Source: Oribacterium sp. oral taxon 078 str. F0262 (GTDB taxonomy: Bacteria > Bacillota > Clostridia > Lachnospirales > Lachnospiraceae). Taken from it: a DNA stretch of 64,000 nucleotides. The position numbers and the translations under genes are program-made. The number at the start of each line of letters is the position of its first letter. The first letter of the stretch is position 1. The notes under the pieces were generated by a model, which worked only from the letters and a program-made list of their open reading frames with translations, searched no databases and was not told the DNA's origin. Below, in pieces: positions 25,222 through 34,151 of the stretch. The stretch covers positions 252,499-316,498 of the forward strand of contig NZ_GG729934.1 in NCBI RefSeq assembly GCF_000160135.1. Reading direction: 5' to 3'.

Positions 25222-25947
25222 CTATTCGGCTCCGTTCAGCGCCTCCTCCGGGTGAGAGCGGATATAGGCCTCATAGAGCTCCGGACGGCGCTCTTTGGTC
25301 CGAAGCAGACTCTGCCTCTGCCTCCAGCAGTCGACCTTTTTGTGATCCCCCGAGAGCAGGATCTCCGGGACCCTCCTCCCCTCATAGATCTCCGGCCGGG
25401 TATACTGGGGATACTCCAGGAGACCGTTGGAGAAGCTCTCGATCTCATGGGAGGCCTCTTTATTTAAGACACCGGAGACAAGGCGCGATATCGCATCGAT
25501 CATGACGAGTGCGGGAAGCTCCCCTCCGGTAAGGACATAGTCTCCGATCGAGATATTCTCCGTATGCAAAAGCTCCAGTGCCCGCTCATCCACCCCCTCA
25601 TAGTGACCGCAGAGAAAGACGAGCTCTTCCTCCTCTGCGAGTTCTTCTGCGAGCCTTTGGTCAAAGCATCTCCCCTGGGGGGAGAGATGGAGCACTCTGG
25701 GGATTCCGCCGCAGTGCTCCAGGATCGCGAGAAAGCAGTCATGGATCGGCTGTACCTGCATCAGCATCCCGGCTCCGCCCCCGTAAGGGGCATCATCCAC
25801 ATGCCGATGCGGGTCCTTCGTGTAATCCCGGATGTCGAAGGCCTTGACGGAGATCCTTTCGTCCCGGATCGCCCGCCCCGTGATGGAAAAGGAGGATGCG
25901 TTTTCGATCATTTCCGGGAAAAGCGTCATCACATAGTAGCTCTTCAT
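25222..25947 (-). CDS. trmD: tRNA (guanine-N1)-methyltransferase
   Basis: Methylates G37 of tRNAs and so prevents frameshifting. The 241-residue SPOUT enzyme shows DDAPYGGGAGMLMQ and the knot segment GDYVLTGGELPALV. It overlaps rimM by 4 bp (ATGA), so the two are translationally coupled. Confidence 0.96.
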   Translation of the reverse strand: MKSYYVMTLFPEMIENASSFSITGRAIRDERISVKAFDIRDYTKDPHRHVDDAPYGGGAGMLMQVQPIHDCFLAILEHCGGIPRVLHLSPQGRCFDQRLAEELAEEEELVFLCGHYEGVDERALELLHTENISIGDYVLTGGELPALVMIDAISRLVSGVLNKEASHEIESFSNGLLEYPQYTRPEIYEGRRVPEILLSGDHKKVDCWRQRQSLLRTKERRPELYEAYIRSHPEEALNGAE

Positions 25948-26480
25948 AGATCCAGCAGGCCCTCCAGAAGATGGATGCGAAGATAACCCTCCTCCGGCTT
26001 TTTTTCCAGCACGCAGTTTTCTGAATTCGGGATGAGGAGCTCTCTTCCTCCTTCCCTCTCCACGGAAAAGACATAGTTGGCGCCTGTCTCCAGGATGGAG
26101 CGGATTTTTCCGAGCTCCTCTCCGTCCTCTGTGAGGACGCGAAGCCCGATGTAGTCCCCCAGGAAGTATTCGCCCTCGGCGAGCGCCACGGCATCCGCGC
26201 GGTCGATCCAGAGCTCGGAGCCCCGAAGATTCTCCGCATCCTCGATCCGGTTGATGCCCGAAAGCTTTAAAAGGACGAGCTCCTTTTGGAAGCGGACGGA
26301 TTCCACGGAAAACTCCCGTTCCGTCTCATCTTCTCTCCGAAGACCCCGAGCCTTTTTCCGAAGTCTCAGCTTTTTCAGCTCCAGAAAACGCTTCGGATCG
26401 TCTGTCGTCGGGATCACCTTGAGCTCTCCCTTCAGTCCGTGGGTCGCCGATATCATCCCGACTCTGAGCTCCTGAAGCAT
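25944..26480 (-). CDS. rimM: 16S rRNA processing protein RimM
   Basis: A 178-residue ribosome maturation factor that binds S19. The N-terminal barrel (ATHGLKGELKVIPTTDDPKRF) and the C-terminal PRC domain are both visible. A 164-nt gap to khpA upstream holds no gene; it can form a 7-bp stem (26572-26578 with 26591-26597) of unknown meaning. Confidence 0.93.
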   Translation of the reverse strand: MLQELRVGMISATHGLKGELKVIPTTDDPKRFLELKKLRLRKKARGLRREDETEREFSVESVRFQKELVLLKLSGINRIEDAENLRGSELWIDRADAVALAEGEYFLGDYIGLRVLTEDGEELGKIRSILETGANYVFSVEREGGRELLIPNSENCVLEKKPEEGYLRIHLLEGLLDL

Positions 26481-26644
26481 CTCTCTCCTTCCTCCCTAAA
26501 GCGGCCAAAGCCCGGCATCGCTCTGCCCGCGCTTCGGACTGCCGCCCTTTCGCCTTTGTCTGTCTTCGCAGAGACCGGCTGTCCCTTGTCCCGGTCTTTA
26601 ATTTGAGCGGGAGCCCTCTTTCCCGGGCGAAAACGGCGGCGGAC

Positions 26645-26884
26645 CTATTTGATGTCGACCGATATCCGAAGATCCGCCTTGGACGCCGCGGCATTCATGA
26701 CAGAACGGATCGCCTTTGCAATACGTCCCGAGCGGCCGATCACCTTCCCCATGTCCTGCTCATTGACAGAGAGCGTCAGAACGAGTTCCCCGTCCCTCTC
26801 CTCCTCTGTGGCATGGACATCCTCCGGAAACTGGACGAGGGCTCTCGCAATCGTCTCAAGCAATTCCTTCATCTTAAACTCCAA
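26645..26884 (-). CDS. khpA: KH-domain RNA-binding protein KhpA (YlqC)
   Basis: A 79-residue single KH domain with the GxxG loop in KVIGRSGRIAKAIRSVM. In related Firmicutes it pairs with KhpB and affects cell-division and small-RNA biology. It lies between rpsP and rimM, its usual place. Confidence 0.94.
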   Translation of the reverse strand: MEFKMKELLETIARALVQFPEDVHATEEERDGELVLTLSVNEQDMGKVIGRSGRIAKAIRSVMNAAASKADLRISVDIK

Positions 26885-26906
26885 TCACTGCATCCATCCG
26901 CTTTTC

Positions 26907-27146
26907 TTAGAGGCCGACCTTTTTCAGGAGTCTCGCAACGGTCTCCGTGGGCTGTGCGCCGTTTTCAATCCACTTCTTCGCCTTAGCCGCGTCAAGCTTT
27001 AAAACGGTCGGCTCCTTCGTCGGATCATAGATGCCGAGCTCCTCGATGAATCTTCCGTTTCTGGGGCTTCTGGAATCCGCGACGATGACTCTGTAGTAAG
27101 GTGCGTGAATCTGTCCCATTCTTCTCAATCTGATCTTGACTGCCAT
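26907..27146 (-). CDS. rpsP: Ribosomal protein S16
   Basis: A 79-residue small-subunit protein. [20 protein letters not shown] and the [14 protein letters not shown] segment are diagnostic. AAAGGAGAAAAGAA precedes the ATG. It follows ffh and starts the ribosomal part of the operon. Confidence 0.97.
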   Translation of the reverse strand: MAVKIRLRRMGQIHAPYYRVIVADSRSPRNGRFIEELGIYDPTKEPTVLKLDAAKAKKWIENGAQPTETVARLLKKVGL

Positions 27147-27264
27147 TTCTTTTCTCCTTTTCCTTTTCTGCGAATTTCTGTGATTTTTACATTACGGCGC
27201 CGTGCAGGGGAATCCTGTGCCTCAGGGAAAATCTCCGGGCGGATGGAATGAGCCGCCGGGTATC

Positions 27265-28641
27265 CTAGAACGGAAATTTTCCTCCCCCCCGCATGCCCCC
27301 GAGAGCGCCCATGCCGGGGAAGCCGCCCCTTCCGCCCCTCATATTTCCGCCGAGCTGCTTCATCATCTTCTGCATCTGCTCGAACTGCTTTACGAGGCGG
27401 TTGACCTCCGAGATGTCGACCCCGGCTCCCTTTGCGATCCGCTTCTTCCTCGAGGGGTTCATGAGCTTCGGGTTGGCTCTTTCCTTGAGCGTCATCGACT
27501 GGATGATGCTCTTCACCCTCCCCATCTGCTTCTCGGATTCCTCGAGATCGAGGCCCTGCATCGCCTTGTTCATGCCGGGGAGGAGCTTCAGGATCCCGCC
27601 GAGTCCGCCGAGCTTCTTCAGCTGATTCATCTGATCCATGAAGTCGTCGTAGTTGAACTGGCCCTTGGACATCTTCCGGACGGATTCCCGTGCCTTCTTC
27701 TCGTCCATCTCGCCCTGTGCCCTCTCGATGAGAGAGAGCACATCCCCCATGCCGAGGATGCGGCCGGCCATGCGGTCCGGATAGAACTGCTCGAGATCGG
27801 AGAGCTTCTCTCCCATGCCGAGATAAAGGATCGGCTTTCCGCACATCGCCCGGATGGACAGGGCCGCTCCCCCGCGGGTATCTCCGTCGCACTTTGTGAG
27901 GATTACGCCGTCGATCCCCACCTTCTCCGAGAAGCTTTCCGCCACATTGACAGCCTCCTGTCCCGTCATGGCGTCGACGGTCAGGATGCTCCAGTCGACC
28001 CGGACGGCCTTTTTGATATCCTGGAGCTCCTTCATCAGCCTCTCATCGATCTGGAGCCGTCCCGCGGTGTCGATAATCACGAGATTCTGCCCCTGCTCCT
28101 TCGCATATTCCAGGGAGCGCCTCGCGATTTCGACGGGGCTTAGCTTATCGCCCAGCGAGAAGAAGGGAACCTCCTGCTTCTCCGCATTGACGCGGAGCTG
28201 GTCGATGGCGGCGGGGCGGTAGACATCGCAGGCGACGAGCAGCGGCTTTCTGTGCTGCTTTTTGAATTTTCCGGCGAGCTTTGCGGCGCTCGTCGTCTTT
28301 CCGGCTCCCTGGAGTCCCACCATCATGATGACGCTGATCTCGCTCTGGGGGCGAAGCCGGATCTCGGTCGTCTCGGAGCCCATCATTTCCGTGAGCTCCT
28401 CGTTTACGATCTTTACGACCATCTGCGCCGGAGTGAGGGAATGCATGACATCCTCTCCGACGGCCTTTTCCTTGACCTTCGCGGTGAAGTCCTTCACGAG
28501 TTTGAAATTGACGTCCGCCTCGAGAAGGGCCATGCGGATCTCGCGAAGCGCCGCATTGACGTCGTCCTCCGTGAGTCTCCCCTTCCCGGAAAGTCCGGAG
28601 AAAATATTGCTCAGCCGATCTGTCAGATTCTCAAATGCCAT
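27265..28641 (-). CDS. ffh: Signal recognition particle protein Ffh
   Basis: The SRP GTPase that targets nascent membrane proteins, 458 residues. It has an N domain, a G domain with GLQGAGKTT, DTAGRL and TKCDGD, and a methionine-rich M domain ending in a Gly/Met-rich tail (MRGGRGGFPGMGALGG). The ATG at 28641 overlaps the ylxM stop by 11 bp, the usual coupling with its regulator. Confidence 0.97.
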   Translation of the reverse strand: MAFENLTDRLSNIFSGLSGKGRLTEDDVNAALREIRMALLEADVNFKLVKDFTAKVKEKAVGEDVMHSLTPAQMVVKIVNEELTEMMGSETTEIRLRPQSEISVIMMVGLQGAGKTTSAAKLAGKFKKQHRKPLLVACDVYRPAAIDQLRVNAEKQEVPFFSLGDKLSPVEIARRSLEYAKEQGQNLVIIDTAGRLQIDERLMKELQDIKKAVRVDWSILTVDAMTGQEAVNVAESFSEKVGIDGVILTKCDGDTRGGAALSIRAMCGKPILYLGMGEKLSDLEQFYPDRMAGRILGMGDVLSLIERAQGEMDEKKARESVRKMSKGQFNYDDFMDQMNQLKKLGGLGGILKLLPGMNKAMQGLDLEESEKQMGRVKSIIQSMTLKERANPKLMNPSRKKRIAKGAGVDISEVNRLVKQFEQMQKMMKQLGGNMRGGRGGFPGMGALGGMRGGGKFPF

Positions 28642-28945
28642 CGATGATCTCCCTTGCAAGTGCCTCTATCTTCGGGTCGCGGCACTGCTCCCGGATCGAA
28701 AGCGCAAGGCCCCGTATCCGAAGCAGCTTCTCCTGGAGCCTCAGTATCTCTTCAAAGGACTGCAGCTTCCTGTCCGCCCTCCGAAAAAGCTCCTGTGCCG
28801 CCTGCCGACTGATCGACAGCTCCTCTCCGATTTCAGAGAAGCTCATATCGTCTACGACATGGTATTCATAGACCCTCCGCGGGTTTTCCTTCAAAAGTCC
28901 GCCGTAGAGCTCGTAGAGATTTCCCTTCCTCACAAAATCTTCCAT
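28631..28945 (-). CDS. ylxM: YlxM (UPF0122), SRP-associated helix-turn-helix protein
   Basis: A 104-residue sigma-70 region 4-like helix-turn-helix protein (MSFSEIGEELSISRQAAQEL) that is found upstream of ffh in Firmicutes and in some species modulates SRP. It is first in the ylxM-ffh-rpsP operon, with a strong promoter at 28994-29022. Confidence 0.93.
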   Translation of the reverse strand: MEDFVRKGNLYELYGGLLKENPRRVYEYHVVDDMSFSEIGEELSISRQAAQELFRRADRKLQSFEEILRLQEKLLRIRGLALSIREQCRDPKIEALAREIIDGI

Positions 28946-28993
28946 CCTCGCCCTCCGCCCGAAAAACGGGAAGTCCGAAGTCCCGCGGAAGCT

Positions 28994-29022
28994 ATCCTAG
29001 CAAATCAAAAAGCAGCTGTCAA
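28994..29022 (-). promoter_or_regulatory. Promoter of the ylxM-ffh operon, inside the ftsY terminator
   Basis: On the - strand a consensus TTGACA (29017-29022), a 17-bp spacer and TAGGAT (28994-28999). The -35 box lies in the 3' arm of the ftsY terminator hairpin. Confidence 0.7.
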
Positions 29023-29043
29023 GGAAAAATCCTGGCAGCTGCT
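29006..29043 (-). terminator. Intrinsic terminator after ftsY
   Basis: AGCAGCTGCCAGGA pairs with TCCTTGACAGCTGCT (one bulge) between 29043 and 29011 around a TTTT loop, followed by TTTTTGATTT on the - strand. It separates the plsX-smc-ftsY operon from ylxM-ffh. Confidence 0.85.
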
Positions 29044-29062
29044 CCGCATTCCCGGGCGAGTG

Positions 29063-29938
29063 CTATTGCTTTTCGAAGATGGAATCCACATAGCTCCCCG
29101 CGTCAAAGCGGTGCAGATCCTTCGCCCTCTCGCCGGAACCGATATATTTCACCGGGATGCCGAGCTCGGACTGGACGGAGAGCGCGACTCCGCCCCGGGC
29201 GCTGCCGTCCATCTTCGTCAGAATGATCCCCGTCACCTGGCTGGTCTCCTGAAAGACCCGCGCCTGGCTCAGCGCGTTCTGCCCTGTTGTGGCATCCAAA
29301 ACGACCAGAGTCTCCCGAAAGCCCTCCGAAAATTCACGGTCGATGATCCGGTTGATCTTTCCCAGCTCCTGCATGAGGTTTTTCTTATTATGGAGTCTCC
29401 CGGCGGTGTCGATGATGAGGATATCCGCATTTTTTGCCTTGAAGGACTGGAGAGCGTCAAAGACGACCGCCGCGGGGTCAGAGCCCTCCCTCTGCCGGAT
29501 GACGTCCACTCCGACCCTCTTTCCCCATTCCACGAGCTGTTCGATCGCACCCGCGCGGAAGGTGTCCGCCGCGGCGAGGATGACCTTTTTCCCCATGGAC
29601 TTAAAGTGCTCCGCGAGCTTCCCGATGGAGGTCGTCTTTCCGACGCCGTTAACGCCGATCACGGAGATGATGCTCTTCTGCCTCTCGAACTCATAGTAGC
29701 TTTCGTCTGTCCGCATCAGCTCATAGAGATAATCCTTCAGGATCTTCCGGACATCCTTCGTCAGATTGCAGCCCTTCCGCTTCGCCTCCCGGCGCACCGC
29801 ATCGATGATCCGAAGCGCCGCGTCGGCTCCGACATCACTCATGATCATCGCATCCTCCAGCTCCTCATAGAAGCTGTCGTCCGCGACCTCACTGGACGAA
29901 AAGATATTGTTCAATAATTTGGAAAAAAAATTCGCCAT
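29063..29938 (-). CDS. ftsY: Signal recognition particle receptor FtsY
   Basis: The membrane-associated SRP receptor GTPase, 291 residues, a compact NG-domain form without the long acidic N-terminal region. GVNGVGKTTSIGKLA, DTAGRLHNKKNLM and TKMDGSARGG mark the GTPase. It follows smc by 2 bp, the rnc-smc-ftsY order typical of Firmicutes. Confidence 0.96.
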   Translation of the reverse strand: MANFFSKLLNNIFSSSEVADDSFYEELEDAMIMSDVGADAALRIIDAVRREAKRKGCNLTKDVRKILKDYLYELMRTDESYYEFERQKSIISVIGVNGVGKTTSIGKLAEHFKSMGKKVILAAADTFRAGAIEQLVEWGKRVGVDVIRQREGSDPAAVVFDALQSFKAKNADILIIDTAGRLHNKKNLMQELGKINRIIDREFSEGFRETLVVLDATTGQNALSQARVFQETSQVTGIILTKMDGSARGGVALSVQSELGIPVKYIGSGERAKDLHRFDAGSYVDSIFEKQ

Positions 29939-29940
29939 AC

Positions 29941-32900
29941 TTACTCCTCCAGCTGGTCCTGCACAAGGTCCACGGATACCAGGGTCGATACCCCCTTCTC
30001 CTGCATGGTGATGCCAAAGAGCCGGTCGGCCCGCTCCATCGTCCCTCTTCTATGGGTGATGACAATGAACTGGGTCTTATCCGTAAGACGGTTCAGGTAC
30101 TCCGCAAAGCGGATGACATTGGAATCGTCCAGCGCAGCCTCGATCTCATCCAGAAGACAGAAGGGGGAGGGCTTCAGACTTTGCAGGGCAAAAAGGAGCG
30201 ATATGGCGGTGAGAGCCTTCTCTCCTCCAGAGAGCTGCATCATGTTCTGGAGCTTCTTCCCCGGCGGCTCCGCGATGACATTGATCCCCGCCGTAAGGAC
30301 ATCCGGGTCCTCCGGATCCAGCGAGAGCTTCCCCTGTCCTCCCCCGAAAAGCACGCGGAAGACCTCGTCGAATTTGAGCTGGATCTTCGAGAAGTTCTCT
30401 CGAAACTGCCTGCGCATCCCGCTGTCCAGATCGCGGATGATCTTTGTGAGGCTCTCCTCCGAGCTCACAAGATCCTGATACTGTCTGTCCAAAAAGCTGT
30501 GACGCTCGGAGATCTCCTTGTACTGTTCGATCGCATCGAGATTGACGGAACCGAGGGCTCGGATTCCGGTTTTCAGGCGGTTCACTCCGGCCCGAAGCTC
30601 CTTTGTGTCGGGGAACTCCGGGGAGTAGCGCTCCTTCGCGCCCTGGTAGCTCAGATCGTATTCCTCGAGCATATAGCTTGTCAGGCTCTCAATCCGCTGC
30701 TCCTGCTTCTCCCTCTTATTCTGGACGCGGAGCGCCTCCTTTTCCATGAGAAGCAGGCGCTCGGACAGGGCATCCTTCCTGCCAAAGAAGCTGCTCCGTT
30801 CCGAGAGGATCTCTTCCTTTCTCTGCTCGGAAAGAGAGAGCTCCTTCTCTAAAAGAATCTTCTTTTTCTCCGTATTCTCGATGAGAGAGCAAAGCTCCTC
30901 TATCCTCTCCTCCCTTTCCCTGGCCTTCCTTCCGAAGCTCTCCTCTGAATCCTCAATCCCCGCCCTCTCCTCGAACAGCCTCCCGAGCTGATCGCTCAGT
31001 CGGTTCAGATTCTCCGTCACAAGATCCGTCCTCGCGGAAAGAGTGCTGTATTCTGTGTTGATCTCCGAAGCGATGCCAAGAGAGCTGGTGTTTCTCTCAA
31101 GCTCCAGTCTGCGAAGCTCCTCCTCCAGCCGGAGAAGTCTCTCCCCGCTTTGACGGAGCTCCTCCTGAGAATGGGTCCTTTTCTCCGAGAGCCTTGCGAG
31201 CTCCTCCTCCGTCTGCTTCAGTCTTTCCGAGAGCTCGGAGAGCTCCCTCCTCCGCCCAACGAGATTGGAACTGTTCCGATAGGCCCCTCCGGAGATGGAG
31301 CCCCCCGGATTTAAGAGCTCCCCCTCCAAAGTGACGATGCGGATGCTCTGATGATATTTCCTCGCGATCGAAAGCGCGTTCTCCATCCGGTCCACGATGA
31401 GGATCCGCCCCAGGAGATAATCCAGAAGCCCCCGGTAGCGCTCTTCAGAGTGAACGAGCTCGCTTCCGAGTCCGAGCGCGCCCTTCTCCTCCCTTGCCCT
31501 TAAGCAGTTTTCATCCCTCCTGCTCCGAAGATTCGGAAGGGGGAGAAAGGTCGCCCTCCCGAGACGGTTTTTCTTCAGGTAATCGACCATCTCCTTCGCT
31601 GTGGCCTCGTCCCCCGTCACAATATTCTGGAGGGCTCCGGCGAGCGCGGTCTCCACCGCGGTCTCGTACTGCCCCGGGACATCCAGAAGCTCCGATACCA
31701 CACCGAGAATGCCGGGGCAGGTCTTTCTTTTTTCCATGACGGATTTTACCGCGTGCCCGTAGCCCTCATAGCGCTCTGCGAGATTTCGGAGAAGCTCGAG
31801 CTGATTTTTCTCCCGATCCCTCTCCCGGATCTTGTCCTGAAAAAGGCGCTGTCCCTCCTCGAATTGCCTTCGAAGCGCTGCCTCCTCTCCCCTCTTCTCC
31901 CTCCGCTCCGCTTCGAGAGCTTCCTGCCTTTTTGTGAGCTCCTCGAGTTCTCTTTGCTTTTCCTCAAGCTTATGGAGGAAAGCATCGGACTTTCCGGGGA
32001 GCGCCTTCTCCGCCTCCCGGATCGGGCGCTCTTCGAGAGAATAGTCCGCTCCCATGCAGGAGCTGACGACGGATCTCGCCCCCTTGAGACTCGCATCGAT
32101 CAGACTGAGATCCAGCTCGATATTCTCCGGCTCCGCTTCCTTTCCGCAGCTCTCCCGGATAAAGGCAATCTGCTTTCGGATAAAAAGAAGTACGGAGACG
32201 GCGTCCTCAATCCCCGCGATTCTCTCGAATTCCTCCTTCTTCAGCGCGGCGATTCTCTCCCGGAAATGGCTCTTTTCGCTTTCCCCGCTTCTCATCTGTT
32301 CCCGCAGCAGCTCGACCTGACCGAGGAGCTCCGTTTTCAAAAGCTCCGACTTTGAGAGCTCGCTTCGGCCCTTTGCGAGCATTTCCTCCAGCTCCCTTTG
32401 CTTTTCCTCGATCTCTTTATATTTTTTCGCGAGCTCCTCGGATTCCGCCCGGACGGAGGCGAGCTCTGCCTGCACATTCTCCTCGTTCTCCGAGGAATCC
32501 GCGAGCTCCTTCGATGCGGCATCCATTTCCCGAAGAAACAGGTTTGCCTCATAGAGAATCAGCTGATCTCTGAGAGAGAGATACTGCTTCGCCTGCTCGG
32601 ACTGCTTCCGGAGCGGCTCCATCTGACGGCCAAGCTCGTTCAGGATGTCTGTGACCCGCTGGAGATTCAGCTGCTCCTCCCCGAGCTTCCGCTCCGCGAC
32701 ATCCTTCCTTCTCTTATATTTCACGATCCCGACCGCCTCGTCGAAAAGGGCCCTCCTCTCCTCGGCCCTGCCGGAGAGAATCTTGTCGATCTGCCCCTGG
32801 CCGATGATGGAGTAGCCCTCCTTCCCGATCCCGGTATCATAGAAAAGCTCATTGATATCCTTCAGGCGGCAGTCCGTTCCATTCAAAAGATATTCGGACT

Positions 32901-33225
32901 CCCCGGAGCGGTAGATCCGCCTCGTCACCGTGAGCTCATCATAGTCCAGATTCAGCGCGTGGTCGGCGTTGTCGAGCGTGATGCTGACATAGGCGTAGCT
33001 CTGGGGCTTTCTCTTCTGTGTGCCGGAGAAGATGACATCCTGCATGGAGGCTCCCCGGAGCTGCTTGATCTTCTGCTCTCCCAGTACCCAGCGAACGGCA
33101 TCGGAGATATTGGATTTTCCGGAACCGTTCGGTCCGACGATCCCGGTGACACCGCGGGAAAAGTCCAGCTCCGTCTTATTGGCAAAGGACTTAAAGCCCT
33201 GAATCTCAATGGATTTTAAATACAT
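29941..33225 (-). CDS. smc: Chromosome segregation ATPase SMC
   Basis: The condensin ATPase that organises the chromosome, 1094 residues against about 1186 in Bacillus subtilis. Walker A GPNGSGKS is at 31-38, the hinge at about 503-650, the signature LSGGEK at 998-1003, and Walker B with LLDEIEAALDD at about 1024-1034, so the protein is complete. The N-terminal arm is about 330 residues and the C-terminal arm about 240; residues 335-415 of the N-arm do not look like coiled coil and probably loop out. It overlaps rnc by 20 bp. Confidence 0.96.
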   Translation of the reverse strand: MYLKSIEIQGFKSFANKTELDFSRGVTGIVGPNGSGKSNISDAVRWVLGEQKIKQLRGASMQDVIFSGTQKRKPQSYAYVSITLDNADHALNLDYDELTVTRRIYRSGESEYLLNGTDCRLKDINELFYDTGIGKEGYSIIGQGQIDKILSGRAEERRALFDEAVGIVKYKRRKDVAERKLGEEQLNLQRVTDILNELGRQMEPLRKQSEQAKQYLSLRDQLILYEANLFLREMDAASKELADSSENEENVQAELASVRAESEELAKKYKEIEEKQRELEEMLAKGRSELSKSELLKTELLGQVELLREQMRSGESEKSHFRERIAALKKEEFERIAGIEDAVSVLLFIRKQIAFIRESCGKEAEPENIELDLSLIDASLKGARSVVSSCMGADYSLEERPIREAEKALPGKSDAFLHKLEEKQRELEELTKRQEALEAERREKRGEEAALRRQFEEGQRLFQDKIRERDREKNQLELLRNLAERYEGYGHAVKSVMEKRKTCPGILGVVSELLDVPGQYETAVETALAGALQNIVTGDEATAKEMVDYLKKNRLGRATFLPLPNLRSRRDENCLRAREEKGALGLGSELVHSEERYRGLLDYLLGRILIVDRMENALSIARKYHQSIRIVTLEGELLNPGGSISGGAYRNSSNLVGRRRELSELSERLKQTEEELARLSEKRTHSQEELRQSGERLLRLEEELRRLELERNTSSLGIASEINTEYSTLSARTDLVTENLNRLSDQLGRLFEERAGIEDSEESFGRKAREREERIEELCSLIENTEKKKILLEKELSLSEQRKEEILSERSSFFGRKDALSERLLLMEKEALRVQNKREKQEQRIESLTSYMLEEYDLSYQGAKERYSPEFPDTKELRAGVNRLKTGIRALGSVNLDAIEQYKEISERHSFLDRQYQDLVSSEESLTKIIRDLDSGMRRQFRENFSKIQLKFDEVFRVLFGGGQGKLSLDPEDPDVLTAGINVIAEPPGKKLQNMMQLSGGEKALTAISLLFALQSLKPSPFCLLDEIEAALDDSNVIRFAEYLNRLTDKTQFIVITHRRGTMERADRLFGITMQEKGVSTLVSVDLVQDQLEE

Positions 33226-33910
33226 ATCCGCTCTCCGCCTTGATCTTTAGTAAAGCCTGGTACGCCGCCGCCTGCTCCGCCTTTTTCTTGGAGGAGCCTT
33301 CGCCTCTTCCGTATTCTTTCTCCTCGATGAGCGCGGAAACCCGGTAGAAGCGTTCGTGGCAGGGACCGCTCTCCTCCAGGAGAGCATAGCGAAGAGAAAG
33401 GCGCTGCTTGGAGACATACTCCTGAAGCATCGTCTTTGCATCCCGATAAAGGCTCTTGTTCTCGATGTCGGAGAGCACCAGTCTTTTGATAAAGCACTGC
33501 GCTGCGGAGAAGCCGCCGTCCAGATAGATCGCGCCGATCACGGCCTCGAAGGCATCGGAGAGCACGGAATCCCGAAGCTGAATCCCCTCCCGGCCCTCTC
33601 CCCTCCCCAGGACAAGATAGTCTCCCAGGGAGAGCTTCCTCGCGGCCTCCGCGAGCGTCGGTTCACAGACAAGCGCGGCCCGGAGCTTCGTCATGACGCC
33701 CTCCTGGATCACCGGCACTCTATGGTAGAGGAAGTCACTTGCGGCCAGCTCCAGCACCGCGTCTCCCAGAAATTCCAGCCGCTGATTGGACGCCTCCTTC
33801 GGATCCCCCTGTTCATTGGAATAGGAGGGATGCGTGAGAGCATGGAGAAGAAGTTCGCGGTCCCGGAAGGAATAGGCTAATTTTTCTTCCAAAAGAGAAA
33901 GCCTATCCAT
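33206..33910 (-). CDS. rnc: Ribonuclease III
   Basis: Cleaves double-stranded RNA in rRNA and mRNA processing. The 234-residue product has the catalytic signature NQRLEFLGDAVLEL, the second acidic cluster SDAFEAVIGAIYLDGG and a C-terminal double-stranded RNA-binding domain (GEGSSKKKAEQAAAYQALL). It overlaps acpP by 8 bp and smc by 20 bp. Confidence 0.96.
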   Translation of the reverse strand: MDRLSLLEEKLAYSFRDRELLLHALTHPSYSNEQGDPKEASNQRLEFLGDAVLELAASDFLYHRVPVIQEGVMTKLRAALVCEPTLAEAARKLSLGDYLVLGRGEGREGIQLRDSVLSDAFEAVIGAIYLDGGFSAAQCFIKRLVLSDIENKSLYRDAKTMLQEYVSKQRLSLRYALLEESGPCHERFYRVSALIEEKEYGRGEGSSKKKAEQAAAYQALLKIKAESGYVFKIH

Positions 33911-34148
33911 CCACCTCTCCCGTCGCTTTCCGGATCGCTTCTGCGGCCTCTCCGACGGTCCGGATCTTCTCCGCGGCGTCCTCCGGGATCTCGATTCCGA
34001 ACTCCTCCTCGATCGCCATTACGATCTGCACGACATCCAGAGAATCCGCCCCGAGATCCTCGACGAAGCGGCTTTCCATGTGAATCTCCGTTTCCGTTCC
34101 GAGATTCATCTCCTTCTGAATGATCTTCTTCAGCTTTTCCAGTTCCAT
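33903..34148 (-). CDS. acpP: Acyl carrier protein
   Basis: An 81-residue carrier of fatty-acid synthesis. The phosphopantetheine attachment serine is residue 36 in GADSLDVVQ. It follows plsX by 3 bp, as expected for the fatty-acid/phospholipid pair plsX-acpP. Confidence 0.97.
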   Translation of the reverse strand: MELEKLKKIIQKEMNLGTETEIHMESRFVEDLGADSLDVVQIVMAIEEEFGIEIPEDAAEKIRTVGEAAEAIRKATGEVDG

Positions 34149-34151
34149 CTT

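Noticed and set aside
28262-29917. 551-codon + strand open frame across ylxM and ftsY
   Set aside because: It runs through the ftsY terminator and the ylxM promoter and has no recognisable domain.
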